Shown: piece after piece, positions 34,601 to 47,025 of the stretch
Layout of the letters: every line of letters starts with the position of its first letter
How positions within the stretch are numbered: the first letter of the stretch is position 1
Origin: Apoda limacodes
Lineage: Eukaryota; Arthropoda; Insecta; Lepidoptera; Limacodidae
DNA: 64,000 nt
Assembly (NCBI GenBank): GCA_946406115.1
Contig: OX291547.1
Span: 2,795,001 to 2,859,000, forward strand
Reading direction: 5' to 3'
Notes under the pieces: generated by a model
Database searches by the model: none
Told to the model about the DNA's origin: nothing
The model's input: the letters and a program-made list of their open reading frames with translations, nothing else
Made by a program: the position numbers and the translations under genes

Positions 34601-37600
34601 AGTTTTTTTTCTAGCAATGTCAAAATTGTCATCGCATTTGCTAGGCCGCGTGCACTTCGACAAAATGCTGTGCGTTTTTTTTTTCTAAAATTTTAAAGTG
34701 TGACTGACACAACAAATATGCGCGCACTGATTTCTGACGTTTGCTACAGATCGCCGAAATAGTTCTCGAAATACGGTGAAGAAATGTTTTCACTAAGCAT
34801 TTTACAGATAAAGGGGTTATCTTTATTTTTACTAAAAAATCCCTATCAAATTCTGTATAATTTAAATTTATAGCGCACACCAAATCTAACGCGTTACGTT
34901 TTTGAATACTTACGCACCGCAACACGCCGCGCCGCACTGCACTCAACCTTAGAATGTCTAGTTGAAAACGGCTAGAGTCAGCGTCATATAAGTTACGTGT
35001 ACGTATTAAAATTCTGTCGTATATTCTTTTGTTAAACTAATTCACAGTGGCGCCTCCGCAGAAGCAAACACTAATATGGCCAGTCTAAACGTAAATACCG
35101 GCAGAAGCTTCTCTAAATAATCAAAGTGATACAACTTAAAAACATTTTCTCACTTAACTCTGGTCTTCTTGGACCAATCCTTACTAAATTAAAATTTGAC
35201 CAACCTGTGGATTAATTCTTCCCTAAATTCAAATCGGTTTATGAATGACGGAGTTCTGTGGTAACAAACATAAAAAAAAGAAAGAAAAACGTGCAATCGA
35301 ATTGAAAACCTACCCCTTTTTTGAAGTCGGTTAAAATTATACATTTACATACATACCGGATAGTAACTGAGTATGATTTGGTTGATGACTGTAGAGATTG
35401 CGCAGTAGACGCCGACGTTGATACCGTAGGAGAGTAGCAGCAGCACGTAGTTGCGGTTCGTGAGTAGGTTCTTTACGGACTGTAGTAGGTTGGAGTCCAG
35501 ACCGAGCGTGAGGTCTGCCGCAGCCGACGGCGGTGTCGGTGGGGCCGCTTTGAAAACTAAAACAATTTTAAATACATAAATATACGCATACCCCAGCTTT
35601 TACTTGACCCGGCAATGGTTGTTCTGTCCTTACAGTTGGAAGTTGCCCCTAATGTAGTTACAGCAAAATTGACAACAATGAAAATGTTGCGTGCCTTGCG
35701 CCGACGTGCGGCTGGAGCTTACTCCTTAACTGTGTCTGTCTCAGACCCTGGATGTCATCTAAGGCTAAGATGTTTGGGTGTACTCAAGGCGCTAGTTACG
35801 ACCAACCAAACGAGCCCAAACTCGTTGAAGTTGCGAAATTGGCACAGGTGTAGGCAAGAGCAATAATCTCATCCTGATATTTGATATGAAAATCATTCAT
35901 TAAGGTTCCCGTGGTGCACTCGACAATGGCAATGTTTATAACATATTTTATTTTGGTGCTGTGGTTTTGCCACAACATTTGCACAAAAACTGCGTATTTA
36001 AGCTAACTACTGTTCATATCCTATAGATCAGTAGTTCCCAAAGTGGCCCAGGTGGACCCCAGGGGTCACACCTATCAATGTAGGCAGTTAATATTTTAAG
36101 AAGCTCAGCCACTGTTACTTGTAAAAACTTGCATATTCTATGTTTAGATATAAAGCAAATGTCCGTAGTTAGATCTAATCTTCACATTATTTGTCGAGTT
36201 TTAGGAATATGGTAGAAATGTAGCTGCACGGGGTCCACCGGAACCAGCTCAATTTCGAAAGTGGTCCATGAGAAAAAAACGCTGGGAACCTCTGCTGTAG
36301 ATGGTAACTTTATATTGAACTTTTGTATAAACTCTAAAACTACAATTTTTATAAAGGTCTGTGTTTAATAATAATATTTATTGTTCACTATTAACTATTA
36401 ACACTCTATTTTTCCGTTAATGAAAGCCGCAGTAACTGCAATTTTTTTTAATGAATATTATTTTTATAATTACATTATTATATACTTTTTCTTCCTCGTG
36501 GTTAGGGTCCGGTGTTAAAATCCAGCACAAGCGAATTTGCGGCAGCTAGTTATGAAATAACGAAAATATAATTATTTGTAGGTATATAAAAAGGCCAAAT
36601 ACATAAATCACCCTTTTAATCAAATAAAAAATATATGGCCCAGTCGTTTCACTTTAAGAATCAACAAATATTATACAAATTGACACCCTTATAACTGTAG
36701 GTCTTGAGTTATACATTAGTTAATAGCTTTATTAGAGTCTGAAGAAATAAGATAATGAAGAAAGAAAACTATCGATTTTGATATTCTCGTCTTGGGTAAT
36801 ACTTAAATAAGTCATAACATTTCGCTAACTAAATAAACATATTTAGTAAACAGCAACAAAACCACTCGTAAACTAAACTTACAAAGCAAGATCATCACAA
36901 AAAGCACGCTGCAGAAGCCAGCGATGATGTAGAAAAGAAGCTGGAATTCTGCAGCTAGCTGTTCCATGGAATCCGGGGTGTGGACTACCATCGGGGGCAG
37001 CACGAACCCGACCGCGATGCCGAGCTAAGAAAGAAAGAAAGAAGAAAGAAAACATATATATTTGAAAACACTAGCAGTTATTACAAAGAATAAGACATTG
37101 TAACATTAAAAAAAAAAACAAAATATAATAAAAAAAGTAAATAGTCTACATTGCGCTACTAATATTCAAAAAAGACTCCCACTCAGTATAAAAAACTGTG
37201 GCCAGGGCCAGGGCCAGGGCCACAGAACTGATTTTCAGTAGGAGCCTTATGAATTGGCGTCGAACCACCAAACGGAACATGTACTACAATAATACAATAA
37301 AATAAAAAAAATATATATAAAAGAATACAAATTACGCTGAAGGTATATATCTAACTAACTAAATTAAACTAAACCCTAACTATTAAAATTCTTATTTCAA
37401 CCTATTAAGATTAACCAAAAATATAAAACTCGGATAATATAAATCATCGATATACTTGAAGCAAAGAATAGTTGACGCCAAATCGATTGTTAAAGTAATT
37501 AACAATTACTTGTAATTGTCAAGTAATTGTAAAGTACTTTGACTATTACTTTTACTTTAACCGTAACAATTAATTAAAATTCACCAATTAAGGTTGCACC

Positions 37601-39784
37601 ACACTACAAGTTGTAAATGCTATTGTTACGTGTTTTGCTAGGTTAAAAGATTTGAATCTTTGCCCTATTCAATGAATAAGAAAAAAATATAGTGCGAAGT
37701 TGCCGGAACATGGCCAGAATAAAACAGTGTAACTTATGAGCCAATGTAACTTGGCAGTAACCTTGAGTAAAAACAAGGATGACGCGATATGTCACTAAGC
37801 GTGCATGATATTGTATGTGTGCAGGTATATTGTAACTCTTTTGATTTTTTCATAGGAAAACAAGAAATAAATATACTTAGATAGATACTTTCTTTTTTAT
37901 TCCTCTAAAAAAATGTTTTTTTTGTAAAGGTTAAAATAACTTTTACGACGAGGCTTTACCGAATTTATAAGTAATAATAGCAAGTAGGACTTGCAGTAAT
38001 GCTATAATCTACAATTATATATTACAAATTTTTGGAGATAGGTACCTACATAGTTATAAAATTTCTATAACTTTAACTAGCCTAGTGTCCTTTAAATATC
38101 TTTAGAAAATATTTTAACTTTGACTGACTATTACTGCTACAAGATTCCAGCTTGATTAGACTTCGCTAATAGTTTTTACCAAAGTTTGTAACCATTTATG
38201 TATGTAACCATACAAATTCTTGTACCTGATATCCAAAGACTCCAATACTGCAAGCTGAAGACACTTGGTCAGCTCCGAACCACACTGCAGCTAGTTTAGG
38301 CGGTACGTTCAAAACAAACATCTGAGCGGCGGCTGCGAACACCTGTCCCGTGAAGCCCAACCAGAACATGTCCTGAGGCACGGAGAACACTTTCAGCCAC
38401 GAAGCCAGACATGTGCCAAAGGAGCCAATTATCAGTGATATTCGAAGACCCTGAAAAAGCCATATACTTTTATTCAATTTCTACGTAACGAACCCTCTTC
38501 CATTCATTTGAGTCAAAACGTTGATATTTTCTTAACAAATCAAGCCAACTCCACGGGTGCGTCCTTCAAAATAGTAATAAAATTAAGTTTAAATTATGTT
38601 TGATATTCGACGGTAGGATTTTATGGTTGGTTCGCAGTTATTATATTCGTTTAAATTTAATGATCTTTTACTATCTTCAGACGGATGCAAAGAAATTTCG
38701 GAAGCGGCTCATCAGAATTTCAATACTTTGCCATATCACTGTTTTTCAAGTATGTTAACTTTCACTTACTTGATTTGATAGCACTTCTATTTTGCGTTTG
38801 CACGAATACCGTACCTTTTATCGCGACGATGTTCTTGCTTTGTATAACTCTTATCCGTAGAGCTGGTGCTGCATGTCGAGGATGAGCTACTTGACTGGAT
38901 TCATTTTATTTTATTAAAGCTCTTCCGCTTAAAAGTAACTTTATTCTAGTCGTACTTATAAAAATTAAAAATTTTAAACCCTCTTGTAAAGATTGTTCAC
39001 TCGACGAAAGTCAATTCCAATGTGACTGCTGAACCCGGAATGATTTGTAGAGGGAGAAAGTGGGACAAGAAGGGGCAATAGTAGGGTCTGTATCTCTAAG
39101 CGAATGTGTTACTATCTCACAATATAGGTCTTGAATAATGGGTCATAGCATATAATTACAAATTATTTCATGGAGAAATCGCCCTTGGTGAGAGAAGGCC
39201 GTGCCGTGTATGATACTGGTAAAGGAAGACAAAAGATAAATCTTTATACATAAAATGTACAGAAGGTTTTTATATTTAAGATTAGAAATTATTCAAAAAC
39301 ACCGAAATAGTATTTTAAGTACCTACCAAAAAATAAGGTAAGTACCTACTGTAAAGATTGTGGCCTATAATCCTAGTCTTTTAGCTGCAACATTTCATCG
39401 ATGTATTATTATTGTTCTATCTAAAATACTAAAACTTTATGTACTCTTGAAGTTTGAAATTTAACTTACGTATTTATCAATCAGCCAACTTCCAGGCAGC
39501 ATTACAGGAATGTAGACCACCATGTAGATCAATGCCGTCCAGTTCGCGGTAAAGCTGGAGACACCGTAGTACTTGACAACAGCATCTTGTATAATGCTGT
39601 ACTGGATCCCGTGCAAGGCGTTCGATGCGGAGTACAGGACATAGATAATAAGACTGACCCATCTTATGGGATATACCACATATTCTGTTGATTCAGATTT
39701 GTTTGAAGGCTTCTGTTCTAGATTTTTTTCAAAATCAATGACGCTTATTGATATATTTTCCTTTTTGTCGCTTTCGCAACCCAT
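28458..39784 (-). CDS. FLVCR/SLC49-type major facilitator transporter 1, seven exons, 454 residues
   Basis: Exons (minus): 39784-39470, 38450-38226, 37024-36883, 35556-35357, 33808-33594, 29376-29271, 28619-28458 (1365 bp). All are GT-AG and the phases join. The protein has a polar N-terminus (about 45 residues) then twelve-helix MFS architecture. The first-half signature is WLIDKYGLR after [11 protein letters not shown]; the second-half counterpart is [13 protein letters not shown]. The FLVCR hallmark [12 protein letters not shown] is near residue 375, with a basic tail [17 protein letters not shown]-family members move choline, ethanolamine or haem-related substrates; which one here cannot be told. 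Usually annotated in insects as an uncharacterised C09D4.1-like MFS transporter. A paralogue lies head to tail 7 kb upstream. Intron 5 holds several repeats, including a 2.3-kb LINE lying on the same strand. Confidence 0.9.
28680..28810 (+). repeat. Dispersed retroelement fragment
   Basis: Contains cccaatgctggacataggcc and cacccggtcctccgcc, a phrase recurrent in lepidopteran LINE sequence. Lies in transporter 1 intron 6. Confidence 0.45.
29271..29376 (-). CDS. Transporter 1 exon 6 (residues 366-401)
   Basis: [20 protein letters not shown] with the FLVCR-type ExTYPE block. 106 bp, phase 0 at its end. Confidence 0.9.
29869..30147 (-). repeat. SINE/MITE-like repeat, family S
   Basis: Left end aaaatcggccaagtgcaagt and right end ctttgggtacggaaccctac are the reverse complement of the family S ends at 6526-6821. 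Transporter 1 intron 5. Confidence 0.7.
30270..30745 (-). repeat. GC-rich block with a 184-codon open frame
   Basis: A sharply GC-rich patch in AT-rich intron 5. The minus strand is open from 30760 to 30206, rich in R, P and T with no domain I recognise. It lies exactly beyond the 3' end of the LINE at 30765. Composition suggests a retroelement part (gag-like or a leader) rather than a host exon. No splice sites match the transporter phases. Confidence 0.4.
30765..33068 (-). mobile_element. LINE family A, 2.3-kb copy (endonuclease end to 3' end)
   Basis: Running from 33068 down: the end of the endonuclease ([15 protein letters not shown] block), the connector, RT fragments ([20 protein letters not shown] at about 32280-32210, the YADDS block near 31650, [11 protein letters not shown] at 31500), the C-terminal block with [14 protein letters not shown] (30960-31040), and the 3' tail. 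Many frameshifts and small deletions; the box before YADDS (GVPQGS in the sister copy) is lost. It keeps the connector of about 500 bp missing from the copy at 54920-57210. Confidence 0.8.
33277..33565 (+). mobile_element. Lep1-type Helitron copy
   Basis: Starts tcctattaatattacaaatg and ends ggcaaaatctag followed by T. It ends 29 bp before the exon 5 splice donor of transporter 1, which lies on the other strand. Confidence 0.75.
33594..33808 (-). CDS. Transporter 1 exon 5 (residues 295-366)
   Basis: [20 protein letters not shown] and [13 protein letters not shown], the second-half MFS signature. Ends in phase 2. 215 bp. Confidence 0.9.
33918..33975 (+). mobile_element. LINE family A, ~60-bp 3' tail only
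   Basis: The tract ggtgaccgcttatcatcagg then cgaaccgtaagcttgtttgcca is the extreme 3' end of the family. Confidence 0.6.
35357..35556 (-). CDS. Transporter 1 exon 4 (residues 228-294)
   Basis: [15 protein letters not shown] (central loop), then [20 protein letters not shown] and NQIILSYYP. 200 bp as in transporter 2. Confidence 0.9.
36883..37024 (-). CDS. Transporter 1 exon 3 (residues 181-228)
   Basis: [20 protein letters not shown] then [15 protein letters not shown]. Donor ctt t|gtaagt, phase 1. 142 bp as in transporter 2. Confidence 0.85.
37201..37225. repeat. CAGGGC hexamer repeat
   Basis: ggccagggccagggccaggg, about four units, in transporter 1 intron 2. Confidence 0.8.
38226..38450 (-). 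CDS. Transporter 1 exon 2 (residues 106-180)
   Basis: [20 protein letters not shown] onward, completing the WLIDKY-GLR motif across the junction. Ends SIGVFGYQ. 225 bp, phase 0, the same length as in transporter 2. Confidence 0.9.
39470..39784 (-). CDS. Transporter 1 exon 1 (residues 1-105)
   Basis: [18 protein letters not shown] is a hydrophilic leader. The first two helices follow, with [15 protein letters not shown] and [19 protein letters not shown]. Donor tac|gtaagt, phase 0. Confidence 0.9.
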
Positions 39785-40946
39785 TTTGTCCTAATTTTAT
39801 ATAGAAATTAACGCAAAGTACTATTCAAGCAAATGTAGCAATGTACTCAGTTTTAGTTGACTTTAACAACTTGACTACAGTTTCATAGCACTGTTTTTAT
39901 GTTATTGTTCAGGGCATTGTGAATGCTAATAAACAATATAAACTACCTACTTACGTGTTGAAATAAAATACTATATAAAAGAATAAAAAATAGTAAAGGT
40001 TCTATTATGATAAAGTTTTAAGATAGAAACACATATCAAGTTAGTTTAGTTAGGTTTTTCAATGTTGTATATTGTTATTTATACCAAAGAAGCTAGCGTT
40101 ACTAATTTAAATAAACAGTTCGGCTACAGGTGCCAATTGCAACTAGTGGCGGGTGTGCAACGGCAATTTCGCTAGAAAACCGCAAATCGATGTAGAGTTT
40201 AGCCGTTTGGCACACAGGTACTTTAGGGCAAAACAATAATTTTGAGCCGCAGTTTCTCAAAATAGTATTTTTTTTGAATTTTTGAATATTGCAATGTGAG
40301 ACGGTTCCTTAAACTTCATATCTTTATGAGACTTTATGTGGAACTGTACTGTACCCTGCTGCTTCTGTTTACTGGTGTTATTTAAGTGTATTTAAAAATT
40401 CAAAAAAATTATTTAATTTTAATATTTTCCATATTGCTTTCAGGGGGTTAAAAATGAGGATATAAACTATCGTTTTAGGTATATGTTAGAGAAAAATACT
40501 GAGCCGTCTTCAACCTCGAGGGGCCCAAACTTGGTACAAAAAAAAATTTATGACACCATAAACCCCGAAGGGAAATTTGGGCCGAATAAGTCAGTTCAGA
40601 GTGTGTAGTGGATTACATTGGTGCACGCCGGGCCCCGAACACTCTACTAGGCAACCACTGCAATGCACTCACTGACAAACGAGTAAATAACGTGCGATAG
40701 AGTATTTTACCTGTGTATATTATTCAACTCCTAGTGACTTATAAAGTCCTAGTACATCAATCTTATAAACATACAAAATCATCATGAAAGCGAGAAATAC
40801 AATATAAATACACATACATAGTTTTTTCGTTTATGACTCCCTGAAGGTTAGAGTCTTAGAAGAAAATATATAATACATGCCATATGTATGGCTATATCAG
40901 CAATATAAATAAATACTTTCATAGCAAAGATGCAGTCAAAAGATTA

Positions 40947-41017
40947 ACCTCGAGCCAGGATTTGAACCTGCGACCCTTACATTCCGTGTAAGTGCTCTGC
41001 CACTGAGCTACCGAGGC
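40947..41017 (-). repeat. Degenerate tRNA-like sequence or tRNA-derived SINE head
   Basis: The minus strand folds as a cloverleaf: acceptor GCCTCGG against TCGAGGT with wobble pairs, D arm GCTC/GAGC, anticodon stem CTTAC/GTAAG with loop ACGGAAT (would read GGA), and T arm CAGG/CCTG around TTCAAAT. Position 33 is C instead of T, one T-stem pair is broken and an extra base sits before the acceptor. This points to a pseudogene or SINE rather than an active tRNA. Confidence 0.5.
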
Positions 41018-43540
41018 ACAAGTCTGGCTGATGAAAATCCCAACTACATCTCTGCTCTGGAAATACGCTCGTTACGAGCGTCACATAAAACCTGTGTATA
41101 TTAAATAATAAAATATTCACCAAATATTCAAACGACTTTGCCATCAGGCTCATGGTCAAAATTTATGGCGTAGTCGATTTAGAATTTTTATTAAATAAAC
41201 CCAACATAACAAAATATTTGAGTATAAAAAATCATTACACATCGTTTATGTGCAACTTATAACACATACACACATATATCATTGTCATTTGTATCACTTA
41301 CAAAAAACGTATTACACAATAAAATCGAATTATCACTTTTTCAATGATTTTCCGCTATTACACATAGATTTTGGTTGTTAAATGTCTAAATTAGCTACAC
41401 TGGTACAATGTGGGACTAACAAATTTACTATCGACTACTAGACTACATCCTCAACTTGGCAACGTGCGAAAGTTGACGACGTAACCGGTTTATACTCAGT
41501 TCGGTCGTTGTCGGACTAATAGATTAAATGTTAACCTATTATTATTATATGTATGGTTATACCTAAGAGCATATATAGTTAGTATTATAATATAATTTTA
41601 GTACCTAGTTATGTGCAGTTTCATGCACTACTTTATCTCATACATTGGGTTGGGATTCAAATAAAATATCAAAGAGTAAACAGTAGTTTCCGAAAACGTT
41701 GTAGCCTTTTGTGCATTTTCTATGCCATAAAGTCGTGGTAGCATTTATCATATATTTTTTTCGACTTTCCTGGTAAAAGTTTCTGAGTCATTTCCGTCGC
41801 CACAACTAAAATATCAGGCGAAGTCAAATTTTCCACACATTCACTACTATCGGACATTTTTTAGCAAAAATAAAAAAAAAAACCTACGAAATTTAGAACA
41901 ACAAAACGTATGAATGGCTCCATAAAACATCACCGCGCATACGTTTTAGCGGTTTTAGCCCATAAAAAATTTTCTTTGATTGATTGGATTTCTGTCTCGT
42001 ATTGTATTGATTGTATTATAAAATTATTTTGTTAGAGAAAAAGTGTTACAATATGATTCTACTTTAAAATTTTGGTATTGTGTTTGTAAAGTCTGTCAAT
42101 ATAAACTTGTTTTGAAGTTTATAATTTGAATTTTACGATATGAGGGTAGATGAAAATACATCTGCATTTCTTTGTCTTTATGGAACGTTTTAAAATTTCC
42201 ACGTTTTAATACTAATTACAAAATAGCACGGGATATATAAATAGGTATATATATGTTGTTACATCAATGATAACAGGTACAATCTAACCCTAGTTAAACT
42301 ATAAGGCGACTTAACTTACCTGAATAGTTGTACTATTGTTGTATCTCTATGGACCAAGTCTATCTGTCGTAATGTCTTCTAAGAAGACCTAAAGAAGCCC
42401 TAAATTACAATGATTTAATGAATTTGAGGAGACATTAAGATAGGGACAAGATCTAACTAAAAACAATAAATAAGTAGAAATAAATGTAAATAGCTTTCCT
42501 GGTGTAACGTCGGTTGTCCAAAAATTATATAACACCGGCTGTGTTTACGTTTTTTTTACACAAAAACGAGTAATTTTTAGTTATGTAATAAGTACGCAAA
42601 TATTATTCACTTTCTGAGAAAATGGGTAATTTTAATTTTTGCAGACTAATGACAACCATAGAGTATTGCCAGAAACAAAACAGGTTGCGTTTGGAACCCA
42701 ACGTTTCGTGCGTAAGGCGCGGCCTCGATAGCAACGGTCCAAAGCTTATGTATATTAGGGTGATTGAGACGTTGTAGATAAATTAAAGATTGATTGCAGA
42801 ATTTGGCACTTGGCTTAATCGAGATGGATATGGTGGATTTTAGATGGTAGTAATGCTGTTTATATAGTTTAAGGTACGGTTGCCATACGTCCCGGTACAT
42901 GTCACCACTTTAGAAATACACTCCCGGTCGTTTCGGTAGTATAACTAAGTGTCCGGTACACAAATAATCTGTGTATTACAATATTATGAGAGTGCCAATG
43001 CATGACTGAGGTAGCGAGATGAATAAATACAAAATCAAGCGCTCACGAGAGGGACAAGTATAGTTCCTATTTCCAAGAGAATGTGAAAATATCGAAGAAT
43101 AATTATTTAAAAATTAATAGCAAAAGTTTTCAGAAATATCTCGATCTCGAAATATAAACGATCTATCAATCAAAATCAAAATCTTTTTTTTTTATTCAAA
43201 TGGGTTACTAAGAACACTTTCGAAGTAAATTAACTACAACTATCTTTACAAACTAATTACAATACTGTTTTATTGCGTGCGTCCAATAGGTAATCTTTGT
43301 AAAATCACAAACGAAACATAAAATTATAGTGTATCAACTAATAAATACATGTTTTGTATTGAAACATTAAATAAATAAGATTTATAGTGTAAATAGTTTG
43401 ATTTAAAAAAAACAAACAATATTTATGTAATATTTCAATTGCCTATTGTTTTTCAGATTGCATACGGGGGGCACTATGTGATACGTTAAAAGTTCTCAAT
43501 TATTCTGTGACGATATTAAAAGCAACCCCCGAGAAAAATA

Positions 43541-43834
43541 TATTCATATAACATATAATATTACATAGCAGACGTACATATATATATAATAAGAATACAA
43601 AGAAGTTTGCAAGAGCAGACCAGCCTCCACAGGCGGCACCCGTTCACAAGTATGACACATCAATCAGCCATCGCTTCGCTCAACCATGTTTTAGGGAACG
43701 TAACGACTTGAAACACACGCCACCACCGCAGAGACACTTTGAGAGAGCATGACACACTCAAGCAACTCCAATAAAACTTCGATTGTACTATATTCATATA
43801 ACATATAATATTACACAGCAGACGTACATATACA
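43541..43834. repeat. Direct duplication with a 250-bp offset
   Basis: The tract from 43541 (tattcatataacatataata then ttacatagcagacgtacata) recurs at 43791 with one change over about 40 bp. Confidence 0.8.
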
Positions 43835-44170
43835 CATATATATGTATACACATACATACATCTTTAAATTTTACAAAAATGCAAATAAATAAATAAATAG
43901 GTATTCATAACATATTAAAGATAATATAAGATACACATACATGCACATATTCATATATACACATACAGACAAATATTAATACATATATATAAATATACAA
44001 TATATATAAAAGATAGAAAATAAAACTATACGTAAAAGAACTTATAGGTCCCATCTGATTCAATCGTCGTTCGGCCGCCCGATAGCGGCAGGGCTCCAAA
44101 CACGAGCGGGTGCTACACACAAACACGCACATATACGTAAATGCACACACATATTCAAACAACTATTTAA
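43560..44170 (-). repeat. Dispersed repeat family C, inverted copy
   Basis: The block 43733-43790 is the reverse complement of 5387-5446. It is flanked by acacatacaca-type sequence as in the other copy. Limits approximate. Confidence 0.4.
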
Positions 44171-46489
44171 CTATCTCAAGGGATAAATTTTTCAAAATCT
44201 TTCCTTAGCACTTTCTTAGTTACAAAAATATCTGTGCTAAATTCCAGGTATTTACGCACAAAAATATCGGAATCCATTTACAAATTTACATCCCCTAATT
44301 CGGCCTCTAGGGGTGATTATTTAAAACTACTGAAACGTCAATTCCAATATTGAACCTCAAGTCTAAGACCAATTTTTATGCATTAGACGTATTTTTATAT
44401 AAATTTCCTCCCCATTTTAATTTTCAAAACTTCTGCTTAGGTGCTCGTTAATGTTATAACGAAAATTCAGTTCAAACTCTCAAATTAATAGACACAAAAC
44501 TATTGAAATCCTCATACTAATTTTAACGCCCTGTTTTGCGCTTTAGGGGAACGGTGAAACAAGGAAATCCAAATTATGGTAATTAAAAAAGTCTTCTAAC
44601 GTTTTTTTTTTATTTATAATTAAGATAGAAGTGGGTGAACTTTGTGTACCTTATATAATTAATAATCCCTCGTCAAATTTGGTCATCTGTCTAGGATTCT
44701 AACAGAAAATCTTTGATAAACCGGTAAAAGTGATTCTTTTGCCGTTTCGACAGCTAGCCCTGCTAGTTGCCCCATTGCTTTGTTGTGAAATAAAAGAATA
44801 ATTCCTTATGTTTTACCCGCGGAAAATCTATTCCAGTGGGAACTCAAAATCGAGATAGGTACATAGCATACTATGTCCAAGGACATTTTAACTCCTAAAC
44901 CTACAAATGTTCTTAGTCATTCCTCCAGCTATACTTGTACAGATACAGGTAACTCCTTGTCACTGCGTCGCGACTTGCCCCGTGGTTTCATCTATGAACA
45001 ATTCTATGGGAACTCTTGATTAAAATAAAAAGTATTCTTTTCCTTATTCGTCTTGTTAGCCATCTGTACCAAAAAAAGTTTAATGCATGACTGTCTCTGG
45101 AGCCTCTAAAAGTTTTACAGAAATGTCTCGGTCAGTACCTAGCCTAGTATTATGGCAACCCTACTTTAAGGCGAAATGGGATTAGAATAGCGGGACCGGC
45201 CTGCTGAAAGTTGCATTTAAAAATATTATAAACTTTTTAGGAAATCGATAGACGATTAAAGAAACTTGGTTTGATAGAAAAAAATAGCAAACTATTATAA
45301 AATTCATCAGATTTTCAGGCTTTGACTACTTCAGAACTCATTTTTTGTTGCATTATAATAAGAATAATTTATTAAAAAAGATACCATCGTGCTTCATATT
45401 TTTTAAATCAAGTGTCAATCAAATCATTCCAGAGGTCCCACAGACCGTTCAGTCAAGTGGCCGCGACGCCATGTCAACGCTGGACATGTGTCAAAATTTT
45501 GCGGTCTCGTTGTGGTCTTTATGATACATTTTATTTTGCTTTTTACTTATTATAAATAAATTTTGTCTCCCGAAATACGAGGAAACAATATTAATGTGTC
45601 TAGAAAGGTATATTGCAAAATTGATTATGTTTTTGCACCAAGTGTCAACAACTGCACTACAGTGTAGAAATCTGTAGGTAAGTATGTGAGGTTTTGCTTT
45701 TCAGAGTAATTTTTCTTAACTTTCAGTAACAGAAAGTATTGGTAGACTTTGATTTCTGTATGTTACAGTGGTTTTTCATAGTAAACTTAAAGTAATATCA
45801 ACATGAAATATAACACAGTTGTAGAACTTACCTACTTACGTTACGACAAGTACTTTTACATATATGAAAAGATTTTGTTTGCAATTATATTTTGTTCTTC
45901 TTTTAATCTTGCAAAAATATTACATTTCGAATAAATTGCAATATGGCAAATTACAGTTATAATAATTAATTAATATGGCAAATCAAATAAATAGATACTT
46001 TTTTAAAATATATGAATTTACATGATACCACTTAAATTTTATACCTCTTAAGGTTTTACAAACAAAAAATAATAATTTAAAATTAATTTTGACTAAATTA
46101 TATGTTAACGTTTATACAAACTACATATTTTTTTACTTTTTTGTTTACTATCAAATACATAATATAGATCACAATGTGAACCTACTTAGATTTTCCTTTA
46201 CTGTGGCGCAAGATTCGATATTTCTTCAATAACAGTAACTGATAACTAAATTGCGGTGCGCGGGGGGTATCACGTTGTACGCGAAAGTGCCCCTCGTAGC
46301 GCACGATCTTACTTCCCATGCTTCACCCCCGCAGAAACCTGACGTGTCTGAACTGACCTTTTTTGTCATTCCACTTCATAGATAAGAAAGAGCCACAGAA
46401 CCATTAATAGTGGTACTTACGCTCAATATTTCATCAGCGTAAGGTTTAATTATAACTTGTGTGTGGTGTTGTTTTGAAGTCGGTGTAAT

Positions 46490-46580
46490 CGATGCAGACC
46501 TCCGTTATCCCGGTTACGAACTCGAGGACAATATTGTGAGTCGTGCAACTCGTGCTGGTTTAGGTATGTTTTTGTGCTAT
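46490..46580 (+). mobile_element. LINE family A endonuclease fragment
   Basis: Encodes DADLRYPGYELEDNIVSRAT, closely matching YLHYPGYKLEHNFMSRAG of the copy at 55500-55560. Only about 90 bp are recognisable. Confidence 0.6.
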
Positions 46581-46680
46581 TATCTGCACAATACATACAA
46601 AAATTCACATATACATACTTATGTAAGTCACAAGTCATTCTTTCATTATCATCAAGCACAGATCGTGTTATTATTATATT

Positions 46681-46704
46681 ATATATATATATATATATAT
46701 ATAT
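46681..46704. repeat. (AT)n microsatellite
   Basis: A run of AT dinucleotides. Confidence 0.9.
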
Positions 46705-46766
46705 TCAGAATAATTAGGTATTTGAGGATTTATTCACAAACAATTAACTATGTATAATTAAATAAC

Positions 46767-46772
46767 TTTATT
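46767..46772 (-). terminator. Candidate poly(A) signal AATAAA of transporter 2
   Basis: AATAAA on the minus strand about 95 bp after the stop codon of transporter 2. Confidence 0.5.
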
Positions 46773-46863
46773 GTTACAAAACTTTCTTAAATAAATAGCA
46801 CAAATAGTATAATGCATTAATTTGTTAAGCTATAATAACCAAATCGCGAAGGTTGTTTAGCTT

Positions 46864-47025
46864 TTAAGATTTATTTCGAATCGCTTGACGTCGCAAATCT
46901 GACCGAATAGCCAGGGTCAGAACTGTCCCGAGGGTTAGAAGCAGGCTGAGAGTCACGTTGGCCCAGCGGCCTCCAATGGTATTCAGCAGCTTCTCATACA
47001 AAAGGGTCAAAGCCACACCGCATGC
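46864..47025 (-). CDS. Transporter 2 exon 7 (residues 391-443 and stop)
   Basis: ACGVALTLLYEKLLNTIGGR, the last helix, then RSDLRRQAIRNKS and TAA. 162 bp. Confidence 0.9.
   Translation of the reverse strand, partial: ACGVALTLLYEKLLNTIGGRWANVTLSLLLTLGTVLTLAIRSDLRRQAIRNKS

Larger units (their letters stand above)
39785..46863. other. Intergenic DNA between the tandem transporters
   Basis: No coding exon recognised. It holds a degenerate tRNA-like sequence (40947-41017), a 250-bp-offset duplication (43541 and 43791), a family C repeat, a LINE endonuclease piece (46490-46580) and an AT microsatellite. The promoter of transporter 1 must lie in its left part, but I cannot pick out core elements. 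Confidence 0.5.

Noticed and set aside
34641..34946. 101-codon minus-strand frame in transporter 1 intron 4 as a coding exon
   Set aside because: Exons 4 and 5 already join in phase as in the paralogue, and the frame has no family resemblance.
40947..41017. A functional tRNA-Ser(GGA) gene
   Set aside because: C at position 33, wobble-dependent acceptor, broken T-stem pair and an extra base; better as a pseudogene or SINE.
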